20,341 nt of DNA from Symbiodinium natans (taxonomy: Eukaryota; Sar; Dinophyceae; Suessiales; Symbiodiniaceae), in NCBI GenBank assembly GCA_905221605.1, contig CAJNDS010000283.1:122501-142841 (forward strand). Reading direction: 5' to 3'. This document shows, one piece after another, positions 1-8,164 of this stretch. The notes beneath the pieces were generated by a model. That model worked only from the letters and a program-made list of their open reading frames with translations, did no database searches and had not been told where the DNA came from. The translations under genes and the position numbers were made by a program. Position 1 is the stretch's first letter. The number at the start of each line of letters is the position of its first letter.

Positions 1-1
1 T

Positions 2-1225
2 GTGGTCAATGATGGTGGCAATTCTCCTTTGGAAACCATGGAGCCAAAGGAGCCTGCGGTGGAAGAAAATGTACCTGCCGCGGATGAGCAATCCAATAGC
101 CCTGCAGTGGAAGAAAATTTGCCTGCTGCAGAAGGTGTGACAAAAGACTCCAATGATGGGTCCACTCCCAAAAAGGGGGAAGTATTGCCGTCTGGAAGCT
201 CGCCGGAAGTCGACACCGAGCGAACTGCAACAGATGAGGCAAAGCCATTGGCTGGAAAAAAGGATGGTCCTGAGCCCCTGGAGCACAAGGTGGATGATCT
301 TGTGGAACTCGTGCAGGAGCAGGACGAGCAGTGTGACCCAAAGGTGGAAACAAAGGATGTTTCAGGAGCCGATGATACAGAGATGGTTTCTGAAGAGCAT
401 GCAAAGAAAGTGCCCCGAGCGGGAGCCTTGGATACACCTGGGGAGCATTGCTATCAAGAGGGAGATCAGATCGTTGGTCTAGTGCGCTGCATCAATGGGC
501 ATGGAGCCTTTTTGGACCATGGCGATGTGAATGTGTTGATTCCTGCAGAAGGGAAGAATACACATCTATTCAAATTTGGTGACACTGTCAATGGAACAGT
601 GAAAAGGGTGGAAGATGATGGTACCGTGATCTTGGACACCTTCCTGGTTTTGGAAGAGGACAAGGAGGACTCTTCTTCGACGCTGCACAAATGGAAAGAC
701 AGCGGCTGGAGTACGTGGTGGACAGATTCATGGTATGCTGGTCAATGGTACCAAAGTTCCGACGGTCAATGGGACTGGAAATGGGAGGAAGAGCAATCCG
801 ATGAATGGTTTGCTGATCAGGAGTTATCCTCAGAAGAACAAGAGGAAAGGCAACTCTATGGAGAAAAGATCTATAGAGCTCTTCTTGAGGATGGAAAGGC
901 TGATAAGGCCTATGTGGGCAAAATCACTGGGATGCTGTTGGGTCGTACAATGGATGAGATACAGGAGTGTGTCGCAGACCATGCATTCCTGGATGCGGAA
1001 GCTCGGCGTGCGTATGGCATCTTGCAAAGTGATGGTTGGAAGCCCGATGGTGCAGAAGGCGCAGGCTCGGGAAAGACAACCACCTTTTCCCGAAAACAGT
1101 ACCACAACGCGCTCTACGAACTGGCATGTAGGAAAAGGAGATTTAGTCGACCAGTTGTGGGTGAAGCGGTGGCAACGTTGCTGAGTCAAGGCAAAGATGA
1201 ACTTTGGAACGCGCTTTGCCAAAAA
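2..1225 (+). CDS. S1-like / Trp-rich / MLLE-domain RNA-binding protein, 5'-partial first segment
   Basis: The frame is open from the window edge, so the true start is probably upstream. Residues 1-150 are acidic and Pro/Glu-rich, with a short direct repeat (PAVEEN[VL]PAA, bases ~53-135). Bases ~458-650 encode an S1/OB-fold-like segment (GLVRCING-HGAFLDHG ... GDTVNGTVKRV). Bases 692-808 hold ten Trp in about 40 residues. Bases 854-1027 resemble the PABC/MLLE domain of poly(A)-binding protein: GEKIY, then the hallmark KITGMLL at 920-940, then an acidic helix ending in GILQ. MLLE domains bind PAM2 peptides, so a poly(A)/translation-linked role is inferred, not shown. The frame stays open to 1663, but beyond ~1225 it looks unnatural, while the -1 frame carries a CCCH finger from 1252. 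The -1 frame has a TGA at 1198-1200, so the shift must fall between about 1201 and 1250. Host gene or Gag-like retroelement ORF is undecided. Confidence 0.75.
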
Positions 1226-4200
1226 CTGTGTCGCCGGGGTACAGTAAACTGTGCAAGTTTTTCAATCAGGGAAGGTGTCGCAATGGAGATGAGTGTTCCT
1301 ATGAACATCGTCGTTATGGTGAAGGTTGGCCAGGAGGAGGACCAACTGAGCCAAAGAACAGCCAAAAAGCTGGAGACGAGGATGGGGACATTGGTGACCC
1401 TCCTACAGAAGAAGGCACAGTGGATGAGGCGCAGCAGGAGCGGGAGGATTCAGCTTTCAGAGCCAAGTACAACTTTGGTAAAGGTGCATCAAAGGGTGAG
1501 TCGGTGTCAGTCGAGCCAAAGAGGCAAATGTGTCTGTATTACAACCAAGGAGAAGGTTGTAAATATGGAAATTCCTGCAGATACTCGCACGATGAAAAAG
1601 CGGTTTTGGAAGGGACTTGGGAGCCCGGCAGATCCTGGGACAATGCGTCTCGGAAGGCCCTAAGGGAAGCAGGGTTCCATCATTGCTGCTTCGACTACTA
1701 CATCAAAGGGAGGTGTCGCGTGCGATATGGTTGCAAGTATTCTCACGAAGAAATGTCTGAAGAACGACTGGCCCAGTTGAGGCATCTGGTGAATGTGGCG
1801 AACCATGTTTCATTTCAAAGGGGAAGAGGATTGGAGATTCCCGACAGGAACGCCTTTCAACCACCGGTAAGTGGGGGAGCAGAATCTTCGTCATCCTCGG
1901 CACCAAAAGCGCTGCAAATGACCAATGTGTCACAGAAAACAGGTGAAGGTGATACACTGGATGGAACAGATGGAGAGGTACAAAAGGATTCGGTGGCAGA
2001 GTCTACCGCGGTACGTCTTCAGGATCCTGAAGAGCCAATAGAACGTTGGATGGCTCGCAACAACCACTTGTGGGTGTATACACCTCACGTAAGTGATGTT
2101 ATGATCAAGCTGGGTGTAACCAACGTCAAAGAGCTACAAGAGTATATCTTTGTGGAGGATTTGGTGGAAAAAGGAGTTAACAAGGTGACGGCCTGCAAAA
2201 TTCTGCAATTGGTGGGTGGTGTTCAGTACCGGCCAATGTCGCCGGATGTGGCTGTTTCTACCAACGCGTCGGTACGCATGGAGCAATCTTCTGGAAGCCG
2301 AGAAGCTGGAAGAGATGGGGTGAGAACTATCTCTCAGGTGCGTGAAGCTGAAGGTCCTGGTACAAAGGAGATGCCGCGAGGGTCTTATCGAGAGATTTTC
2401 GACACCGGCAAGTACCGTGACGCATGGACGCTTGCGCAGAGATCCCCGCTGTGCGTGCAGAGGTTGCGATTGGTGGGAGTTGGAATGCCACCGGTGAACC
2501 CGCCAACAAAGGCGTATCGGTCAAGATCAAACCCTGTGAAAAGGGGAAGGCCCTTGCTGGATAAAAAACAGGTGCGACAGGTGCCACGCTCTCGCTCACA
2601 ACGGCGAGTGCAGCCGGCGGAAGTGGTGGAAAAGCCAAAGCCGCTGGAACCAGTAAAGCCCCGTGGTGGTTTGTCGTACCCATTCAGCAGAGCGTGGGCA
2701 GATTTGGTGGATGATGATGATCAAACGGGAGCTTTGGTCTCCTATGCAGATTCCTCAGGTGATTCAAGCGAGGAAGAAACCAACAGCGCGCGACACCTGA
2801 GGGAAATCTTTTTGCGAGAAAGGGATTCACAAAGAACTGCGATGCGTGGCAATGTTCCAATTGCTGGTTCTTCAAGCTCCAATGATGGGCAGAAAAAATC
2901 GGTTCACCTTGGCGAAGGGCGCGACAAAGCGTCGCGGGGGGAGACCCGCCAAGAAGTGACTTCTCAAGTTTTTTCGCTACCACAACCTTCTCGTCGAACT
3001 GAACAGTCTCAAAAAAGAGCAAGGGATGGCTCAGTTATAGTTGGTTCGCTGGCGGTGGGCTCCACGGATGAGGTTTTACCTGGGCAAGGTGTTGCTGGAC
3101 AGGTGAATGTATCTGAAAGCGCTCAAGTTCTTCCTGGGCAAGAAGTGGCTGGACAGGAGACGGCGCTGGAAGGAGCAGTGCAAATTTCTGGCGAGGAGAC
3201 TGACCAAAAAGAAGGAGAAGGTGGGAGCAATGAACTCCGTGGTGATGGTGCGAAGACATTGGATGTTCGTCCGGTGAAGAAGGACCCTCAGCAATTGCTT
3301 ACTAAAGGCCTTCTGAATCGGATTTATTGGAAGGTTGCTGTCGGCAAGTTGCCTGTGGGGCAAAGGGACTGTCAGAAGGGGTCCAATAAGATGGATCGAA
3401 ATTTGGTTATTAGCATGTCATCCGAAGGTGCAAGCGAACAGGATTTGAACCTGGCACTGGAGGACGATGCTGATCAGTTAATGGATGATGGTACAATGGT
3501 GGTTATGGTGTATGATCCACGAACGCTGATTCAGTCGCCAACAACTGATTGGGTTATGCGTCGCGGTTTGACCGATCGTACCATCTGGCCGGCAATAGCG
3601 ACTGTGGCACAGAGGATATGTGCTGAAATGGTTCAAGTGGATGAATTGAATGCCCAGCTAGGGACTGGGACACTCCTTTTTCAAAGGAGAGATCAAGGAT
3701 ATTATGGTGATTTGCATCATTCGTTCCATGACAATCCGTGCTTGCCAGTGGTGGGAAATTATCCTGTCTCGGTGATGGGTGCATTGCTGTCTCCTGGTCT
3801 GGAAGGGGAATTCAGAAATACTGATAAGTTTGGAACTGCTATGGAGGCAATTGCCTACGATTGGAGTCGCAGTCCAGGCATGGAAGTTCACGTTGAACTT
3901 ATGGCGAGGGTAGCCAAATTGGTTGCTCCGTTCCTTACCCTAGGAGGCCAAGGGTCAGTGGTGAATTCGGAATTTCTCTGGCAGCGCGGGAAGGCTCAAT
4001 TGATGGAGTTCCTTCAGGCGGCGACATGTGCTGATCAATTGGAGGTTCTCTGGAACAGGATGGACGACGATGTCGATGAGGAAGTGGATCCTTCAACAAC
4101 GGTGCTGGAGATTCTTGGACAGGAAGATGCGGTACTTGATCAAGGGAACAATGAATCCCCTATTCCCATTGAAGATGATGGAGGTGAGACAATTGGTGAC

Positions 4201-5265
4201 ACTGGAAGGGATGGCAAAGCGCCAGAAGTTTCTCCAGAAGAGGAGACATCCAGTGGTTCGTCAAGATTGGCTGGCACAAGGATGTTCTTGTGGTCAGTGT
4301 ATTCTCGCGTGGCTTCCAACTGGGATTTTTCTACGCAGGACCGCACTACTGGTAGGATCTTTGACAGCACGAAGGGGTATCCTGGTGAAGGACCAGATAA
4401 TGGTGACGATTTTTCCTCTAAGAGGAACTTACCCTGGATCTCTGAAGACTACCTCGACGAAGTGGTGTCAAAAAAGATGGAAAGGTCTTCAGATATGGAT
4501 GGGTTGGATGGGTTTGTTCCGGAAAGTGAGGGACAGTTGGAAAAGGTAGAGGTGGAGAATGTTACTGCCTCTAGAATTCTTATGGCTCTTTGGAAAAAGG
4601 GATATAGAGCTGGGTATAGGAGGTTGTGTCGTTTGAATGTATCTGGATGCAAGGTTGGAGCAATGAAACATCCAATCAAAAGGGTGCAGAAGATCGGCAC
4701 TAGAAAGGCCTTCGTGAAAATATTCAATGTTTTTGGATCGTCTCAGCGTGGCTCAGGAGCTGGCGGAAAACCAATCATGAAGGTGGTAGGACCAAGGCCA
4801 GGTTTTCCAGCTGTACTCCAAGCATCAAATACTGATAGCACCTTGGGTGAAGGGAGCAGTTCTCAGGTACGTGGCAATGTTCATGTAGAGCAGAATCGCC
4901 CTATGGACCGGTACGAGGCGGAGCGTTTGGAGAAGAGGAAGAAAGGCTTCTGCTATTGGTTCAGCAGGGGAAAAGATCGCTGCAAATTTGGTGAACACTG
5001 CAAATTCATCCATTCAGAAGATGATGTGGTGCTGCAATCGTATTGGTGCAAGTACTATGTGGCTGGGAGACACTGCTTCTCTGGAAAGGACTGTAAGTTC
5101 TCACATGATGCAACTGGTGTAAGGTGTATCCAGTTTGCTCAGTCTGGGAAGTGTCGTTATGGGGACAAGTGTGTCTTTGAGCATGTGATCCGCTGGATGA
5201 ACAGAGGCCAAGGTCTCCAAGGACGCCCCCAAGGGATGGTCCAAGGAGAAGTTCTGGCGCAAAAG
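1225..5265 (+). CDS. Six-CCCH-finger protein segment (middle segment of the same gene)
   Basis: This frame is open from 1201 to a TGA at 5356-5358. Residues below are counted from TTG 1204. Three C-x7/8-C-x5-C-x3-H fingers lie near the start: 1252-1308 (residues 17-35), 1531-1590 (110-129) and 1687-1746 (162-181). Three more lie near the end: 4951-5013 (C-x9-C-x5-C-x3-H, 1250-1270), 5047-5106 (1282-1301) and 5125-5184 (1308-1327). CCCH fingers commonly bind single-stranded RNA. Bases 2041-2220 encode a helical SAM-like stretch (LGVTNVKELQEY ... ACKILQLVGG). The middle has an SR/basic patch (~2515-2610), acidic Ser-rich stretches, and a duplicated LPGQ[GE]VAGQ motif (~3076-3160). Residues ~760-950 look globular and are not recognised. 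No reverse transcriptase, integrase, RNase H or protease motif is visible. There are no internal stops and no intron signal. It follows the first segment by a -1 shift. Confidence 0.8.
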
Positions 5266-6191
5266 GTGGAGAAAAGGAGATCTCTCCTGAACGGTTCGAT
5301 GAAGATGAGGAGGATTTCATGGTTTATGACGATGATACCAAAATGGTGGAACTGTTGATGGAGGCGATTTCATTTATGTCCAATGGCAAGTCAGATTTGG
5401 CTCGTGCAGAGGCGGACCCAGTGTTCAAACTCCTGAAGTTCAAGGGAGACGCTGACCAGATGGATAGAGAATGGTGCTCATGGACCACTGGTATGTTGTC
5501 TACACTGGAACTTCACGAAATAGTGAAGTCGTGTGAGGTTTCGCTGGCGGAGGTGGAAGAATGGGTCAATGACCTGAGGATATGGTTTGAGCGAGCCAAT
5601 GTTGAAGAAGACAGAGATCCCAAAAGGGGAAAAAAGAGGTCCCTAGAAAGGGAGTCCAGCAAGGATATTCCTGCCGAAAAGGAGGTGGTTGAAACTTCGG
5701 AGACGGATGTTGCCGTTGAGGAAGAGGTGAAAAAGGTCAAAAAGAAGAGGAAAACTGCAGCTAGCGAGGATCCTTATACTCTCATGGTTCCAAAGCCGAA
5801 GAAGATGCCGGCGATCATTGAGAAGGGTGGATCATCATCCAATGCGGTGGTTCCTGCAGGGGAAAAGGCCTCTTCGAGAATGCGCACAAAGTCAAGCGTC
5901 GTGGGAAAGACGAAGAAGAAGGAGAAAAGTCCAAGCCCCAAGAAGGAAGAGGTGGTAGTGGTGAAAGGTTCTGAGGAAAAGGATCGTTCCTCTGATGTGG
6001 ATGCGCAAGCGTCTACCGCTGTGGGTGCAGAGCTGGGTCAATCTTGCCAAGCGATTGAGGACGCGAAGAGAGAGGGATTGGTATCCTCAATTCAAAGGTG
6101 CGTGCAGGATCCTGTTCTTACAGTGTCGGACCTAGAGTATGTTCTGCTGCGACTTCACCTCAGCATCGATACCCATCGGAAGAAGAAGTGA
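5265..6191 (+). CDS. C-terminal helical and Lys-rich segment of the CCCH-finger gene
   Basis: An ATG-initiated frame begins at 5319, but the frame already reads like coding sequence upstream (ISPERFDEDEEDF at ~5280-5318). I therefore treat it as a continuation of the CCCH frame after a second -1 step, not an independent gene. Residues ~1-95 from the ATG are predicted helical (KMVELLMEAISFM ... EVEEWVNDLRIWFE). The rest is charged and low in complexity, with a nuclear-localisation-like cluster (KKVKKKRK, bases ~5728-5754) and a final short amphipathic helix before KKK-TGA at 6189-6191. The previous frame ends at a TGA at 5356-5358, so the frames overlap. The last CCCH finger ends at 5184, so the shift lies between ~5185 and ~5290. 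No family is recognised. Confidence 0.7.
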   Translation, partial: GGEKEISPERFDEDEEDFMVYDDDTKMVELLMEAISFMSNGKSDLARAEADPVFKLLKFKGDADQMDREWCSWTTGMLSTLELHEIVKSCEVSLAEVEEWVNDLRIWFERANVEEDRDPKRGKKRSLERESSKDIPAEKEVVETSETDVAVEEEVKKVKKKRKTAASEDPYTLMVPKPKKMPAIIEKGGSSSNAVVPAGEKASSRMRTKSSVVGKTKKKEKSPSPKKEEVVVVKGSEEKDRSSDVDAQASTAVGAELGQSCQAIEDAKREGLVSSIQRCVQDPVLTVSDLEYVLLRLHLSIDTHRKKK

Positions 6192-6740
6192 CTGGATGGT
6201 ATGGATGAAGGAATGGTTTTTCTCTTTCTGAAGACAGGTGCGCTAGAACAGCCAATGTGCTGAAAATGCGGTGGTTACTATTAAGGGTATGGAAATCCCT
6301 GACAGTAGAAGTCAGTAGCTTTTTGCGTAGCGAAGACCACGGTTCGTGGTGAAGAAGGCCGAAGAGTCTTCAATGACAAGAGGATCATGGTGAAAAAAGA
6401 TTCTCTGTGGTTAGTGGGTTTAGCCAATGAGCTATAAATTCGTCCTGGATGACGTAAAACCATAATGTGCATTTCAGGCAGCTGGCTGCTGCCCTAATGG
6501 CAGTTTTTGGCCAAAGATCTGCACCTCCAATGTGTCCTAGGAAATCTTGGTATTGTAGAAAGGAGTTGGTGTTGAAAGTTGAAGGGTCAATGTACCTGTT
6601 GATCTTCATGGCTCAAGACTGGGCCATGCGCCTGGTAGCAAAAAGAAGTTTTGAGTTCCTGTTGTTTGCTGGTTGGTTCAGGGTGAAATCTCTGGCGACT
6701 GTTGGGGTTGGTTTCTTCTCCCTTTCGGTTGCCCCCGTAT
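6192..6740. other. 3' flank of the CCCH gene, no gene assigned
   Basis: These ~550 bases of ordinary composition follow the TGA at 6189-6191. Short open frames exist on both strands (for example + strand 6467-6763 and - strand 6385-6609), but neither resembles a known family and both overlap. The stretch is best read as 3' UTR plus intergenic sequence, or as the 5' end of the downstream protease gene. A possible 3' splice-like motif (ATTTCAG) ends at 6478. Confidence 0.4.
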
Positions 6741-7002
6741 GGGGTTTGGGGTTTAGGGTTTAGGGTTGGGGGCTCCGGTGCCATTGAGTACAACAAGCGC
6801 GACTAAACCTTCTCCATGCCAAATCATCTGTCTACAAAACCTACACCCTGGCAACCCTTCAAACCCCAAGCCTTGCAGCCCCGAATCCTGATTTCAATCC
6901 ACTGTTGGGGGTTCAGGGTTTAGGGCTCAGGGTTTAGGGTTTAGGGGGTTTAGGGTTTATGGTTGGAGTTTAGGCTTCAGGGTTTAGGGTTTAGGAAGAG
7001 AC
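6741..7002 (+). repeat. Degenerate TTTAGGG telomere-type arrays
   Basis: There are two clusters of G-strand heptamers and variants (TTTGGGG, TTCAGGG, TTTATGG) at ~6741-6771 and ~6907-6995. They are separated by ~135 bases of unique sequence. This is the first appearance of the repeat family that dominates the rest of the window. Confidence 0.85.
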
Positions 7003-7466
7003 TTTCGGGCTTAGTCGAGCGCGCATGGCATTCCTGACAACTCGTACCCGAACTGCGTGGGTTTCTAGGGCTACCGCCGAGCTTGGGGTCTCCGTCCGTC
7101 CCATGTTGAGCCAGCGTAAGGAAAGCCTGGACACCCCAAACCCGAAACCCCAAACCCTAAACAGGCTGCATTCTCCTTTCGGAGCATCCTTTCCCGCCCT
7201 TGAGTGCAGCACCATTATACAGGCTGGCCTTTATGCTAGACAGTGGGTGGGGCTAGTTGTTCGTCTTAGTGGGTCATACCGGGCCAAAAACGAGCCATAA
7301 GAAGCATATTTAGAAACCGGCTCCCCAGAGCACTTCAGTGTATACGGCTTGAGAAACTTACTCTCTGCAACCTGCAACGGGCTGAATCCGACTGATGGAC
7401 CCTCAACAGAGAGACATCGCGGAAGTCGACTCAGCCTACACCCAAACCTTGTGTAAGCTCTCTCAA
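7003..7466. other. Mostly unique spacer with a small CCCTAAA cluster
   Basis: This is unique sequence with a short C-strand cluster at ~7136-7162. The frame at ~7335-7435 on the + strand stays open and could be an exon of the downstream protease, but it matches no propeptide or active-site motif I recognise. Confidence 0.4.
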
Positions 7467-7741
7467 GGCCAAACCCTACACCCTAAACCCTCAACCCCCT
7501 AACCCTAAGCAAAAAAACCCTAAGCCCTAAACTCTAAACTCCCTGCAAGCAGCCCCATTCTGAATGCCTGGTATACCACACCGTACTCGGAGCACAAAGC
7601 TCTGGGTGTCTAGGTTTAGAGGGCTCAAACCCTGAACCCTAAACCCGAAACCCCCAAAACCCCCCAAACCCCCCCCAACCCCAAACCCCCCCAAACCCCC
7701 CCAAACCCCCCCAAACCAAACCCCCCCAAACCAAACCCCCC
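7467..7741 (-). repeat. CCCTAAA array grading into AAACCCCCC array at the gap edge
   Basis: C-strand heptamers at ~7467-7543 are followed by unique sequence (7544-7620). Then comes a second array at ~7625-7741 that drifts from CCCTAAA to C-rich AAACCCCCC units and runs directly into the assembly gap. Confidence 0.8.
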
Positions 7742-7841
7742 NNNNNNNNNNNNNNNNNNNNNNNNNNNNNNNNNNNNNNNNNNNNNNNNNNNNNNNNNNN
7801 NNNNNNNNNNNNNNNNNNNNNNNNNNNNNNNNNNNNNNNNN
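7742..7841. other. Assembly gap (100 N)
   Basis: There are exactly 100 N, a conventional placeholder, so the real length is unknown. The gap is flanked by C-rich repeats on the left and a 26-base T run (7842-7867) followed by a G-rich tract on the right. It lies just upstream of the first recognised protease exon, so coding sequence may be missing here. Confidence 0.98.
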
Positions 7842-7888
7842 TTTTTTTTTTTTTTTTTTTTTTTTTTGGGGGGGGGGTGGGGTGGGGG
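7842..7888. repeat. Poly-T then G-rich low-complexity tract
   Basis: 26 T are followed by a run of G and GGGGT. This difficult template probably caused or bounds the gap. Confidence 0.9.
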
Positions 7889-8104
7889 TAAGCACAAAGC
7901 TCCAATCGTAGCACCACTGCCACCTCGCGACCGGGCGTCGTCCAAAGATGAAAAAAGAAGACTGGCTTAGGGTTTAGGGCTCGGGTCTCAAAAGAGTGGC
8001 CAGTATTCAGGGAGGGTTGGGGGTGTTAAGGGAGAACGTCTTTTGGCTTTCGACCCTTTGCGCAGTAGAGCATATCGCTCTGGGTGTGAGTGCTGCGAGG
8101 TCAG

Positions 8105-8164
8105 GTGGCCGTCACGAGCGGCAAGTTGGTGTCCATGTCGCCAGAGCAGCTGATCGAGTGTGAT
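8105..8164 (+). CDS. C1A protease exon a (GKLVSMSPEQLIECD)
   Basis: This encodes the conserved stretch found just after the active-site helix in papain-like enzymes (compare L-V-S-L-S-E-Q-x-L-V-D-C). The 3' splice site may be AG at 8103-8104 or slightly upstream (8096-8097); an in-frame TGA further up (about 8088) limits the exon. The donor is GC at 8165-8166, phase 0. Confidence 0.88.

Noticed and set aside
1228-1244. A 17-base GT…AG segment that would restore the frame at the first shift
   Set aside because: Phase works, but 17 bases is far too short for a normal spliceosomal intron; a -1 slip or indel is simpler.
2-6191. Retrotransposon polyprotein with reverse transcriptase or integrase
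   Set aside because: No such catalytic motifs are visible in any of the three frames; only a Gag-like role remains possible.
6600-6616. Possible dinoflagellate spliced-leader relic (TGGCTCAAG)
   Set aside because: Only 9 terminal bases match, which is plausible by chance in 20 kb on two strands; the upstream part does not match. A shorter match at ~16612-16625 overlaps protease exon l.
7527-7945. Three overlapping minus-strand frames through the N run
   Set aside because: They consist of poly-K, unknown residues and repeat-derived GGVWFGG; they are artefacts of the gap and C-rich array.
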